Below, in pieces: positions 47,482-59,520 of a DNA stretch of 64,000 bases; position 1 is the first letter of the stretch, and every line of letters starts with the position of its first letter. Under the pieces are notes generated by a model that saw nothing but the letters and a program-made list of their open reading frames with translations, was not told where the DNA came from and searched no databases. Made by a program: the position numbers and the translations under genes. The stretch comes from Arctopsyche grandis (taxonomy: Eukaryota; Arthropoda; Insecta; Trichoptera; Hydropsychidae), in assembly GCF_051622035.1 (NCBI RefSeq), contig NC_135355.1, forward strand, positions 31,250,986-31,314,985, read 5' to 3'.

Positions 47482-48572
47482 TGGGGGATTAACGAATGAG
47501 ACGACTGGCATGTTAATGCACGTGTTTATTATATGACAGCTGAAGACAGAGTGAGTAGCAGCTGTCCGAACCCAGCCGGGTTGGTCCCCACTCGCAGGAA
47601 GGCAACCAAACTCGACCATGTCGTATAAGCGAGCCGCCACATCACTCCCCCCCCAGCATCAGCGATACCAAAATTACAAAGAAACAAATTTTACAAAAGA
47701 AAAAAAGTTATTGTTACACAAAAAGCAAAAAAATTATTGAGTGGGGAGAAAAAAATTGTTGACGTGGGTCATCCGCTGTGTACATAGGTGTACCGCCCTG
47801 AATGGTCGGTAAATTCGAGGGCGGTGACGTCGCGAGCAGGACGGTGGGTGGTCCGATGGTCGCGCCGATGCGATGCGATGCTGCGGCGGCGCCGCTCTTC
47901 CGAGGCTGATGTCGGTTGGTGGGGCGGCGGGGGCGGCAGGGGCATCGATGTGGTTGATGATACTCCGAGCTGGACTGTGAGTCGTTGTGGCTCGTGGAGG
48001 TGTTGTAGCGCTATCGCCCGTCTCGGCGTGACGACGCTCGTGGGGACGGACGGGGCCTTGATGATGATGATGATGATGGTGCTGAGGTGGTGTATGTCTT
48101 GTGGTGCTGGATGACCGTTCTATGTGTAGTGGATCGCGCATGACTCCACATCCAGCTGTCAAGATCGTCGTCTCATTCGCTCCCCCATTTTTTTAAAGCA
48201 CCTGTCATCGACGTTGGCTGGACTCCAGTCGGTAGGTAGGTAGGTAGGTAGCCGTGTCTGCTCGTTTATTGTCACCCGCGGGCCGCGACGCGCTCTGTTG
48301 ATGGCGATGGGGGCGCGGCGGGTAGCTCTTCCGCCTGGCTCGGCGAGGCAGGGATGAGCGGCATGTTGAAATTGATCGAGGCTGCGTGGCTCGATGTCGG
48401 GGGTCACCAGTATGGGGGATGAACGAATGAGACGACTGGCATGTTAATGCACGTGTTTATTATATGACAGCTGAAGACAGAGTAAGTAGCAGCTGTCCGA
48501 ACCCAGCCGGGTTGGTCCCCACTAGCAGGAAGGCAACCAAACTCGACCATGTCGTATAAGCGAGCCGCCACA
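47482..48572 (-). mobile_element. Miniature LTR retrotransposon (TRIM-like)
   Basis: Two 160-bp direct repeats (47482-47641 and 48413-48572) differ at about three positions. They start TGGGGGAT and end GCCGCCACA on the plus strand, so TG...CA. AAAGTA flanks both outer ends (47476-47481 and 48573-48578). On the minus strand the 5' LTR is followed by CTGGTGACCCCCGACATC (about 48393-48410), a tRNA primer-binding-site type sequence. The 3' LTR is preceded by the purine tract GGGGGGGGAGTGA (47642-47655). The interior is only about 770 bp and GC-rich. It holds a short gag-like start (PASPSQAEELPAAPPSPSTE) and His/Pro-rich frames, and no protease, RT or integrase. Confidence 0.85.
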
Positions 48573-48825
48573 AAAGTAAAAATTAAAAGCTTTTTTTTAA
48601 TTGATATTGCAACATTATCTCTTGAAATCCTTGTCAAAAAATGTCGTTGAATATTTGAATTTTAAAATTTAATAACTTTTGACATTACTGAATATTTTGT
48701 GGCATCGATGATGCATCTGTTCACTACTAATTTATAGCAATATCAATTGGCGTTAATGTATTATTCTAAACAAAGTTGGCGACAATTTTCGCATGGCCAG
48801 CGACTGTAGTGTTTCACTTTTAATT

Positions 48826-49027
48826 TATGAATGCACAACAACAAAAGTTTGGTCGTGCTGATAAGCTGTTGGGACTGCGGGGGTGTGTCAGCCGTTTGTA
48901 TCGATTTTCGCGGGCCGCGAGCCGCACTCGCATGCGGCCTTTCAGAGTGACTTTTATACGTATTTATGACAGAAGACTCAACTATTTTTTTATCAAAACG
49001 TTAGCTCAACTAGTCTAGTTTACCATA
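48826..49027 (+). promoter_or_regulatory. 5' UTR / promoter region of the gene starting at 49028
   Basis: A CpG-rich patch (GCGGGCCGCGAGCCGCACTC) with several initiator-like TCAG motifs and GACTTTTATACG directly precedes the ATG. No convincing TATA box at a fixed spacing. It lies between the TRIM element and the coding exon, divergent from SUMF1. Confidence 0.4.
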
Positions 49028-49354
49028 ATGACGGACTCATGCCGGAACAAGACGCAACTATCGCACAAAATGCTGAACGGCGACGGGGACGTGGCGAGAT
49101 CGACGCCGACGTCACCCCTGACGGCTCGGTGGAGATTCCAACCGAACTGCTTGGAGACCAGCCTGAAGAGTTCCACGTCGGAGCCGAACGTGTCCGCCAA
49201 AAACAACGACAACAATAACCAGAAGACTGCCACAGATGGGAACAATAAGCGTAACTCAAAGTCTGAAGACTGCCTATTAGAATTAGACAAGACTTGCGGT
49301 GATATATTAAGTAGCAACAACAAAGGACAATCATGCGAGGACAATCGCTCAAAG
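49028..49354 (+). CDS. First coding exon of an unidentified gene
   Basis: 109 codons from ATG (context CATAATGA, A at -3) to a GTAATC donor after TCAAAG at 49354, phase 0. The protein is MTDSCRNKTQLSHKML..., hydrophilic and Ser/Thr/Asn-rich. It has a proline-directed STPTSPL segment (about residues 25-31) that looks like a phosphorylation site cluster, then SSTSEPNVS and a poly-Asn stretch. No domain, signal peptide or membrane segment is visible. It looks like the disordered N-terminus of a larger intracellular protein. The composition (GC-rich, stop-free, good donor) supports a real exon. I found no second exon up to 64000, implying an intron of at least 14 kb or an end beyond the window. 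Family unknown. Confidence 0.6.
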
Positions 49355-49414
49355 GTAATCTTTATTTCACATTATATGTACTTCTTAGGAATAATTTACC
49401 GGCACTACACCTAA

Positions 49415-50180
49415 TTCTAATAAACTTGCCAGCAGATAAACTCAATTATTTTTGATATATGGGTAGATCTTTATCATTTTTATTTTATAGTTTCTATCCT
49501 ATAATCACGATTGCATTCATTTGTGTGACAAACAAATTAGCTATCAACCCTATATAACAATCGTCTGTAACATCATTTTATAAATTGTGGTTTATGAACG
49601 GATCCCTTGTGGGATCGTGTATAGATTTCAAGGGGTCAATGAACTTTCATGGGGGTAAATTATTTTTATTTCTTATATATTCTGACGTTAAAATTTAGCA
49701 TTCCCTTCGTTATGAATGTTGATATTTCTATGCGCGATATTCTTCGCATTTACTTATGTATGTGTATGTATTAAATTTTCATCTGCAGCGCATTTTCCCA
49801 ATTGTGAATGAACCACTGTTCTATAAATGCCATCGAAAATAATTTTAAATTAATGCATACTTTTCTGATAGAAACTAGGATATATAAAATTACGCAAAAA
49901 TGGTTTTATATTCGAAAAAAAAAATAATGATAGCACTGAAAAATCCATAAACCGTTGTATCAATGTGTCATATGTATATGTAATATACGCAATTCTGTGT
50001 AGTTACATTATTAGTGTACTGTATAAATAATAAAAACAAATGAGTACAACACATGATAATCCTACCATCGAATAAATTTCAAAACAAATGAACAACGTTG
50101 TTCATTTAAATAAAAACAATTAAATTTCATAATTCTCTAGTGATTTTAACCAATTTCTCTCGGTATTTGTAATTAATCTG
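49415..50180. other. Probable intron, no feature seen
   Basis: AT-rich DNA after the exon at 49028-49354. Nothing recognisable. Confidence 0.35.
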
Positions 50181-50184
50181 CTTA

Positions 50185-50340
50185 AATGTGGCTAATCTAA
50201 TAGTAAACATTTTATTAAATTTATTTGAATACATTCATTTGTTTTTTTATTAAATTTGACGTAACGGATTCTACCATCCAAACCTTACATACATACATTA
50301 AACCTTACAAAGTCTCTTTCGAAATTATATATTAGATGTA
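50185..50340. repeat. Copy of the 9325-9555 repeat
   Basis: GCTAATCTAATAGTAAACAT ... AAGTCTCTTTCGAAATTATA matches 9385-9545 in the same orientation, without the CCGGCTTCGCCCGG hairpin end. Confidence 0.6.
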
Positions 50341-53300
50341 CGACTTATGTACAAAGCGTGTTATTTGCTAGAAACAGTCAAGATTGTACTAAATTTTTTA
50401 AAGAAAGTTTTATGAAAATTTCTCCAGTACAATTTCGATGTTTTCCTTATACATAAATAATAAAAATCGAAAGCAAGCTGATAAGAGGCATGCAAAAACT
50501 ATCCATGTTTACTTTTTTGAACAGATGTGCTATATGAAAAATTTTAAAGTATATACATATTTATTTATATTTAGCATTCACATATTTTACCTGCAGTAAG
50601 AAAAATTCGCGTTGGTCTTTGAATTAAAACTACACAAACACTGGCTGTCTAATTTTAACCAGAATACTTCACGCGTATTTTTATATTCATTTTATTTTTA
50701 AAAACGGTCGTTATTGAATGCGATTCACCTCCAAATAGTGATTTTTTTTATGGTCTCGGTACTATTCATCTGTTGGCTTTTGATTGATGCTTATCTTGGG
50801 GGAATGATACATACATACATAATGGGTATGGCGACAAACCGGTCGGTCAACCGGTCAACGGCTGAAAAAGGATTAACGGTCATTTGTATACCGACTAGAT
50901 TGGACATCTGTTCGGTCGCGGAATTAATTAATGCATACTTTTAACCCTTTTCTATTTCTACCATCACGTTAATTTTGCCGGCAATGCCATCCACAGCATA
51001 AATTCGCGTCATAAAAAGCGTAACGTCACATTGTAAGGGCTCTGACAGGTGACGCCAAATTTAAATTTTACTAGATTTTATTATTATCGATTTGATAATA
51101 TGTAGTCTAACTTGGTACTCGAGGGACCATTGATGTTTCTTAATATACTTATGTTACATAAGTATATTAAAAAATACATAAGTTATGTAGAATCTACGGG
51201 AGTATTATGAACAAAGAGCGGACCAACTTTGCGCCGCTCTTTGTTCATTGTTCGCCGTGCTTTGTTCATTTTTATGATGAACCTTTTATTCTCTCTAACT
51301 TTGTAGTTTGCCCTGTTTCCTGGAAAATAGACCCAAAACGCCCTATTTCCTAGAAAAAGCACGCTTCCGGCCCTACCTCTAGTTATGAGCAAAGATCGGC
51401 GTTGGGACGATGCTTTTGGCACAAAAAAATGGTTCACTATTGTCAACTTTTTTGCCCTCTTTCTTTTTATACGAATGGAGTTGTCTAATGTTATTTGACG
51501 AGCATCCAGCCAACGCCGAAGATTATAAGTGCTTTAATTTTTTTAATCATATATGTATATGTATGTAATATTTATTTATTTATTTGGAAAATTTACAGTT
51601 TATTAAGTTAATGTATGTATTGTACATAAAATACTAGGCCGTTCGTCCATTCGCGATGGATATATGTATGTACGATATTAATGCATTTTTCATACTTTAA
51701 ATAAGAGCGTGTTTCGTATATACATATTAAAGCTATGCGAAATAAAACAAAACGGCCCGCTCTCTGGTGGGGATGTAGCCGCCGAGGACAGAGGGGCGCG
51801 AAGCGTGCGCGCGGTCGGACAAACTAAGAGCATGAATTTTCGTGCACCAGGCCACTAGTATTTATATATGCAACAATAGATTTATATCAAAAAAAAATTT
51901 TTATTTTAAATACACACTTTTTGCACCACAATATAAATCTGAAATTTGGTTTCAAAATACTAAAAGGAAATTCGTATAAGTTTTATAATCCTTTACACGT
52001 GGTGACTTGTTGATAGCTAGGGATTGGAGTAGAGGGTTTTTCTATTGTGAATTTCGTATAAAAACCATTCTTTGATAAGCTTTTCTGCTCTTTGCTTTCG
52101 ACACTGATGGAACGGTCTATTGTTATTTGCAATTTCCCTGACGACTATCCGATATTTAGTGATGACCAAACGGTTCTAGCACTGATCATTTCTTGCTGAA
52201 ATTTCAAGCTAGCTTATTTGTGTATGACTTATTTTAATTGGCAGTTGGATGAACATATTTTTCATAAGGCAAAAGCTGATTTATTTATCAGTCAGCGTTA
52301 CTATGGCTAATTTTGTAAAACATATACTTTTTTCCCTTGAAATCATTTTAAATATATGTAATATATAAACAAATATTAGCTCTATTTGACTATATTGAAA
52401 GAAGTTTCGTTTAACGGTTTGAAAAATAAATATATTTCAAAATTTTCACCGCTTACTCACTTGTATATCCGTTTCCATTTTGTTCTTTATCAAATTTCAA
52501 ATCTGTAAAATAAAATTTTCAAAAATGAAATTACATTCGTGACCTATTTGTGCATTGACAGATATAATATAATTGTTCTGTCAGTTGCAGACATTGAATC
52601 TTGGCTGAATTTTCTACTGCTTGACTACCATCAGATTAGACAGGCTGACGCGGTTTTCATTTATCAGACGTATCGAATATTTCAACGTCAAAATATTGTC
52701 TAATGTTGTAATGTTATGTTAAAAAACATCAGCTCAACGTCGCTTAACTTATTACGTTATGAAGCTGAGTGAAAAAACAAAACGATTTAATTTATGATGG
52801 CAGCATGACATTATGACATTGAAACACGCGGATAATTTTTCTTTCACTTTCACTGCATTCGTCAAACATAATCGGCTATAGAAAAAAGTCATGCAACGAA
52901 AAGTCATCATACGATTACATACATACATTGTATATCAACACTTAACAACACGTTTTAACTAAACTAAATTACTGTGTATGTACATTGTATGTATATGTAT
53001 GTACGTCTAGCTCCAATGCGCAATTACACTTTATGAAGTTCAATCTTTACATGCGTGACAATCAATTTAGCTGGCATTCAAAATGATTGATCGGTATTTT
53101 TATTGGTTAAAATATATCAAAAAATTTCAAAAGCCCATCAGTTATCACACAAAATTGAAGATAGTGAGAAAGTAATTCATAAATAATCGAAAGCATTGGG
53201 TTTTACATATGATTGCATACTTCTCACCCACAATTTAAGCTTGATTTTTTTTTAAATTTTCTTGATAGCAGTCATCATATATACATTGTCTGTATGTACA

Positions 53301-53611
53301 TATGTATAATCCAATATTTGGTGGACCAACATTTGTTGATTTTATCTCATTTATTTGTTCAAAAATGCAAGACGTATATCAAATATACGCATACTTGTTT
53401 ACATAGGTGCAATGATATCGAACAGTGAAAAATGTATTCAATATAAAAAAATATGAATTACATAAATGCCAGCTAAAGCTGGCATTTTGTTTTAAAAAGA
53501 TGTTCGATCAATGTATTTTGCTAGTAATGACATATGAATGTGAAAATTGGACATCAAACGCCAAAATGTTACAGAAAACCTAATATATACAAACAATTAA
53601 GAAATGCTGCA
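50341..53611. other. Probable intron with short hairpins, no gene seen
   Basis: Mostly AT-rich. Notable are the inverted pair GAACAAAGAGCGG / CCGCTCTTTGTTC at 51210-51247, a doubled GCCCTGTTTCCTGGAAAATA / GCCCTATTTCCTAGAAAAAG at about 51309-51359, and a GC-rich patch (GCCGCCGAGGACAGAGGGGC) near 51777-51812. No coding exon is convincing. Confidence 0.35.
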
Positions 53612-53893
53612 GGGTGAAAACACACAGCGATGGACGGCACATCGTGTGCATGGCTTCCAGCCGTGGGTGGTCTCCTACATTTCTTCAAATATGGGATACA
53701 CCGTTATCGACCACTGTCAAGCAAGTATAAATACAAGGCTACAATTTTACTGAAAACACCCCAGAGGATCATTTTGGGGCGGGGCGTGCTGGACGTTCCA
53801 TGAATATGTGCAAGGCACGGCCCATTTTTTTTGCACGTTTAAAAGTATCTAAAAAAAAACCACGTGCCACGTGCACCGCTGTGTGTTTTCGCC
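53612..53893. mobile_element. Element B, short complete copy
   Basis: Inverted ends GGGTGAAAACACACAGCG and CGCTGTGTGTTTTCGCCC, 282 bp. It contains TCTCCTACATTTCTTCAAAT, GGGATACACCGTTATCGA, GAAAACACCCCAGAGGAT and GTTTAAAAGTATCTAAAAAA. This copy defines the ends of the family seen in parts at 7240, 30780 and 40720. Confidence 0.75.
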
Positions 53894-53895
53894 CG

Positions 53896-54190
53896 TATGC
53901 TCATCATAACTAGAACTAGAAGAGATTCGGAATGGAATACGTGGGTGAGAAGTATGACAAGGGTAGTTGACAAAGTGGAGAGAGTGAATAGATTTAAATA
54001 GCAACGGACGAATCACGTAGAATGGATGGAAAATTATGGACAGAATAAGTGCTGGAATGAAACCCGAAAGAGTGTGAAAGGTAAGGAAGATGGTGAATGA
54101 AATTAGAAAAATGTGTGGGGTGAGGTGGATGAGATTTGTGTAAAACAGACACGTGTTAGAGAGACCTTCATCCAGCAGTGGATGATGAAA
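53896..54190 (+). pseudogene. Non-LTR retrotransposon tail
   Basis: A decayed frame reads RKVRKMVNEIRKMCGVRWMR, then a stop, then NRHVLERPSSSSG. The nucleotide end AGAGACCTTCATCCAGCAGT resembles the usual GEAYIQQW end of endonuclease/RT proteins (GRPxxRWxDEIRKxxGxxWMxxAxDRxxWxxxEA). Upstream pieces (SRRMDGKLWTE) are in frame fragments. Non-functional. Confidence 0.5.
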
Positions 54191-55685
54191 GTTTCCAACT
54201 TGACAAATATGTCGGCTAACGAATTTTGCCTTACTGACCCAGTAGTTATAAACAGACAAAAAAATGCTTCCTTCTCGCATTGATTACTACACAACGTATA
54301 AAAAGTGCACGTGTACGTGTTTGTAAATTCCCTGTGACGCATATACTAACCTGAAACACGTGGTTCGATAAAAAAAGAATAGTAAAAAAAGCACGCACAC
54401 ACGAAATGGTTAAATTTTACTTCCCCATGACTAGTGGTAGGGTGTGAAGCGAGCGATAAATAAACAAAACGACGTGTTTATTATCAAAAATTTCATAAAC
54501 ATGCCCGATACTGCTGATCTATCAAGTTTGGAATTAAAACTAAAAAAAAAAATAGAGTGAACAGAGCCTCTCAAATATTGTAAAAAATTTACATGTGTAC
54601 AGTAATACTATAAAAGTAGTGTAGTTGTTTTTTTTTACTGCCCAACTTAATTCCACGGCATCAAAGATGAAATCATAGTTAATTGTATGTATGATGGAAT
54701 TCGTGTACAACGAATTCGAATGCTCGAGAGAGTCTAATTTTATCTATGACACTTAGCGAATCGTGCAAATGTGTTGAAAATTTGAGAAATTTTCTTGGAA
54801 ATACTTCAGCGCATACCTTAACTTTAATGGTCTTGTATTCAGAGCTATTCAGAATCAAAAAAATAAACGAATATTAGTTCACTTATTTTTTTGATTCTTA
54901 TAGCAATATCAATATAAGATCCACTATTGTCCAGCACTGCACATCATGGAAAAGACTACTTCTATTCATACTATACAGCAGAGCCATGCAACCTCTTGAT
55001 ATTCGTGGAACACGTTGTTTACGACTCGTAAAGTTTGTCAACTACGTACATACATACATATGTACTTAATCGGCAGTCGCTAGCTAGTCCCTACATACAT
55101 AGGTGACAAAACGTTAACTAACATCGGTTTCCTCCCTCACACGCAATCTCGCTCGCACACATTAGATCAAAGTGGTACGTACGGTAGTAAAAGGGCCGCG
55201 TCCAACAGGTTGCGATGCTCTGCTATACAGCACCACCCGTTTTCGGCACGTTTATACTTGTTTGGGTTGAGTGCAAGGTAAAATTGACTTACATAAATAT
55301 TACAGAGAGCGACGAAATAGTGCAAATATTGCTTGCGTCGTATCGCCTAGGCAATATTGTCACAATTTGACGTTTCCGAAAATATTCATATGACAGCACT
55401 TTCTTTAGTATGGGTGCACTCGCCACTTCGACGTCACGCCATGTGTGAATATATCGATAGAGGCCAAAGAAAGCCGGTTCTGCTTGATATGTTTCGGTGA
55501 CATGTACTGCTGAATAAAATTACTAGATCGTGTAGGTTACTGCTGTTTCGGATACGCTACGTACACATTACGGAATATATGAATGTGTCCATATACAATA
55601 GAATGTACTAAATAATATTTTTCGTGTTGCTGTTTACATGCAGCTGCCGGCTTGAGCTATGCTGGTATAAACGAAACTATAATTG
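54191..55685. other. Probable intron, no gene seen
   Basis: No coding exon or known repeat is clear. A slightly GC-richer part at 55180-55260 is unexplained. Confidence 0.35.
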
Positions 55686-55689
55686 GAGA

Positions 55690-55920
55690 CTTAAATCTGC
55701 TGGTTCGGTGATTATTCCGCACAAAGCAATTTCGTACGCGTCAGTAAAATCTCGATCACGAAACATTTGGCATCCGAAAATTGCATCTATCGAGAGTTAC
55801 CCACGCGAACTATGTATTATACTAACGGGAACTCGAGTGTTAGATATTCCGCATTCGCGATTTTCGTGGCAACGATTGTGGTGTGCGCGATCGCAATATG
55901 CGAAATAATCCGTTTACCGA
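55690..55920. repeat. Repeat E, uninterrupted copy
   Basis: CTGGTTCGGTGATTATTCC ... GGAACTCGAGTGTTAGATAT ... GCGATTTTCGTGGCAACGAT ... GCGATCGCAATATGCG ... CCGTTTACCG is the reverse complement of the DNA on both sides of the 46388-46876 insertion. It shows the pre-insertion state of that site. Confidence 0.65.
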
Positions 55921-57711
55921 ATCTGCTGTGCGTTATTCTATGTATGTAGGTTAAAAAATAAACAATAATGTACAATAAATTAATTGAAGAGGTAAACTTT
56001 TACATGACAAATGTACTTTATTTACTTTATCTACGTTTTTATATAATCCACAAGAATGAAAAGTATTTATTTTTTATATAATCCACAATATGACATCACG
56101 TCAGTGGTGGAGGGGTTAGCATATTCAAATAAACTGCGCACGGATCCAACAGCTTGATTTGTTCGTTACTGTCATTGCAAGTTATGCAGTGAAAGGATTA
56201 GCAGTCTCCGTTTGATTTTATTCTTGGTCCTAATGATCAAAAACTGGTTTTGGTCAAACGTTGGGAATCATCGACAGCAAAGCGTCAAAAACATTCTACT
56301 TTCGGTAGGATAAAATTTTCTTACACCAACCCTGAATGTTTACTCTCTTTAACCGGCTACAACTTTTGGCCACGCCTGTATATTTTTATCTCTGTGTATA
56401 TCTAATAAATAAACGAGACGTCATTCGGCTATGTCGAACAATAACCGTCATATCGAACAGCCCAACCAGTTTGTCGACAGACCATAGGCGAACTTTCATT
56501 TTCAGATGTGTCATTTCGATGAAAGTGCACTTAACCGGTCACAAATACTCGCCATTACACCGCAAAATGTCCGCGAAAAAAATATAATAACATAAACGGT
56601 TCGCAAAAACCGAAAGTGACCGTCCAATTTGACGTTCGATTGAATACTTTGCATATTTACCGTGCACAGGAGTGTTAAAAATTGAGCATTCGAACCAAAG
56701 ACAATTCGACGTATGTATATGTATGTACTGATGTGCTAAAGTCATAAAATTATGACCGGTATGTATCCGGCTACCTCTAATGACATTATGAAGCAGAGTT
56801 TTAAGAACGAAAGCAAAATTTCTTTTTGAACTTTGTATTATGTAACCGGAAATTGTATTATTATTTATAACTTAAATTTATTATAGTGCAAAACTACGAA
56901 AAATAATATGCATTATTTCAATTTATTAAATTGATGTACATAAGTGCGTTGAACTCCGTCCATTCATCAATTTCTTTATTATAATAACGTAATCAAAAAA
57001 AATATAATTATAAGATTTGGTCGATCAACCTGTGCTCACATTCATAAATGTATGTACATACATATACATATATCAAAACCAAAATTGATGAGAAAAAAAT
57101 TCAACTTTTCTGCGAAGAGCGAAAATGTTCAGCTCCGTACGGGATACAATCGCAATTATAAATCGAGGTTCGTGTCGAATTATTTTGCAGAATTGCTCGC
57201 GATTACCGATCAGTTTCGAATTCGCGATACGTTCCATTAGCGTGCATGATCGGCGTGACTAAAATAGCGTTTGACAGAAGCGAATCATCGTTGACTTTTC
57301 GTTTTGATGCTATGTAATTATTATTCATTACGTGATTTTTTTAAAATTATTTCAGTTTGCACAAAAACATGCATACGTTCATATGTACATATGTACATCG
57401 AAAATGTACCCGACAAACAAGAATTTAGATCATATACTAGGGTATATTTTTTTGCGGTTTTGCAGCTATGCATGCGGTTTATGTTAAATGCAAATTTTCA
57501 AAAAATATAATGAAGATAATTTCGGAAGGTAAGCCCAACCGGCCTTTTTTTTGTGCAAACTCGGACCGTGGCCAGTATAATGCGGCCCAAACCAGGCGAG
57601 ATTGCGCGTTTGGGCTTTCTAAACTTTGCGCATGCACTGTTATGCGCATGCGCATTGTATCACGTCTGTCTGTACAAACAATATGCGAGACGAAGTTCAC
57701 TGATTAAACGA
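55921..57711. other. Probable intron or intergenic, no gene seen
   Basis: Parts at 56360-56640 and 57530-57670 are GC-richer than average, but their open frames show no domain. CATA-type microsatellite at 57050-57075. Confidence 0.35.
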
Positions 57712-57717
57712 TTGTTT

Positions 57718-57880
57718 ACCAGTAGATAGGTCGTAGATTGAAATCCCGACTGGAATCGAAAAAAAAATTCTATTTTCTCGATGATTACTGGTTCGTCTAT
57801 TGCTGCTAACAAGTTATTAAATCCAAATAGACCGTCTCCTTTTAGAGTTTGCCAATTTATCTAGCTTAATTCTTATGACG
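57718..57880 (+). mobile_element. SINE, diverged
   Basis: The B-box region reads GTAGATTGAAATCCCGACTGG and the body ends in TTAGAGTTTGCCAATTTATCT, the same body as the SINEs at 5246 and 61615. Confidence 0.5.
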
Positions 57881-58070
57881 GCTACAATAGCATTTGCATC
57901 CCTTCCTTCTGTCGTAAATTCGGCTAGTCCGAGTTTGTTGATTGTTGCAAGCATACATATGCTTGCGATTTGGAATTTATATTTCTATACCTACTTACAT
58001 CCTATAACTTGTTTAGATGTGTACCTATGTACACAATTAGCCATAGAGTCGATTTAAGATGATCTGTCAT

Positions 58071-58165
<95 letters not shown>

Positions 58166-58333
58166 GATAAAATATAAAAATATGTTCGTCCATATGTGAG
58201 CATATTATAAAGGAATAATAATTTTGGCACGGCTGTAAAATATAGGTCACGACAAATGTCAAAACAACATTTAATGTCAAATTAATATCTCTAAAATAGC
58301 TCGCACGACAAAATCGGCGTTGGCCTGGCAAAT

Positions 58334-58589
58334 CGGTTCGGTGATTACTAGTCAAATGTGAACCGGTCACAGGACAACTGGTCGCTCTAGATCGGTCACA
58401 CGAGATCACCCGTCACACTAAAACTGGTCACAAGAAAAATGGTCACACCCTAAAACTGGTCACGATAAAACTGGTCACATCCTAAAACTGGTCACGAGAA
58501 AACTGGTCACACCCGAAAATTGGTCACGAAAAAACTGGTCACACCCAAAAATTCGACCAATTTTTAATTATTAGTAGTTCGTTTACCGG
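58334..58589. mobile_element. Foldback family D, copy 3, with tandem GGTCAC units
   Basis: The left end CGGTTCGGTGATTACTAGTC and the right end TTAGTAGTTCGTTTACCGG match the other D copies. The centre (about 58420-58550) is expanded into about eight imperfect units containing AAACTGGTCAC, alternating with ACCCTA and GAGAA/GATAA spacers. Confidence 0.75.
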
Positions 58590-58822
58590 CAAATCAAACG
58601 TCAAACGGGTTGCCAGTAACAAAAATAAAATTTGACGTTTCACTGAAATCATAACCAGTTACATTTTCACTGGGTAATCGTAATATTAACAGCCAACACA
58701 TATTTATTAAGGGTTAGGTTAGGTTAGGTTAAGTTAGAGTTGACACTATGCCCATATTCATTTAAGATTAGGTTGTTAGAGTCGGTATTTATTTTTGTCA
58801 ATTTGACGTTTGATTTGCCGGG
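58586..58822. mobile_element. TIR element with interstitial TTAGG run
   Basis: Inverted ends CCGGCAAATCAAACGTCAAA and TTTGACGTTTGATTTGCCGG, 235 bp, overlapping the end of foldback D copy 3 by the bases CCGG. Inside, GGGTTAGGTTAGGTTAGG at about 58711 is four TTAGG-type units. Confidence 0.65.
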
Positions 58823-59254
58823 CGAAAACCGAATCTGTCTGTCTCCCGAACTTGTCTATTTTAGAGAGGAGCATTATTTTTATTTGCCGGGCCGATAAAT
58901 GGTCGCCCTATAATTTGTTTGGATGTTTACCTATACAGTGAGCCGTCAATGACCTGTCATGGCATTATGGCATATACTATGTATGTATGTATATTATATA
59001 GGTAGATAAAATATAAAAATTTGTTCGTCCATATGTGAGCATATTATAGATGGCATGAGAAAATTCAATTTCATTCTGCAAAACCGCAACAAAAGACTCG
59101 TTTAAATTTACTACACCTTGAACGTTGCGGTTAAGAATCGATTTTGATGAAATGCGAAAATTAAATATGTATGTACGTTTCGCAAATGGTTTTGATTTGC
59201 TCTGTTTTGTTCCTTTGTACCCGTTGTTATGACGTCTAATAACATAATAGATAC

Positions 59255-59500
59255 ATATCCTTGGCTTGCGGCGACATTGGATTTAACGTTGTGGGGGATG
59301 GAAGGTCAACGGGGGTGAAGGGCTTTGTGTTTTGGCCTTCACCTGGCCTTCACCTACCCTTGGAGCCTCCATCCAGGCCCGAAACCTTCAGTCGCAGCCT
59401 CCCGCGTAGTTTTCCACTCGCGCAGCCGCCCAACGCCACCCCGTCGATCTTCTACGCAGCTGGAAATGGAAAATTTGCAGGGGTGCTAAAATTTACCGTG
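59255..59500. other. GC-rich island, possibly an exon
   Basis: About 245 bp of GC-rich DNA with an open frame on + (GGGGGATGGAAGGTC ... CAGCCGCCCAACGCCACCCC) and none of the repeats seen elsewhere. It contains a direct repeat GGCCTTCACCT. There are no convincing splice borders at both ends, so I do not call a gene. Confidence 0.25.
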
Positions 59501-59520
59501 AATTTTCACTGCATTGTGTG

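Larger units (their letters stand above)
57998..59052. repeat. Direct duplication flanking foldback and TIR elements
   Basis: 57998-58215 and 58900-59052 are diverged direct copies (CCTATAACTTGTTTAGATGT / CCTATAATTTGTTTGGATGT; CTGTCATGGCAT; AGATAAAATATAAAAATATG / TTTG; GTTCGTCCATATGTGAGCAT). The first copy carries a (TA)n run of about 90 bp (58074-58162). In the second, the corresponding place holds TATGTATGTATGTA. The DNA between contains two other elements. Confidence 0.75.

Noticed and set aside
47734-48407. Proline/histidine-rich frames of 142 and 82 aa as host genes
   Set aside because: They lie between the two LTRs of a miniature retrotransposon and are GC-rich internal sequence without known domains.
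55624-55949. 94-aa and 60-aa frames as genes
   Set aside because: They lie within repeat E, which is also present around 46340-46990 without an open frame.
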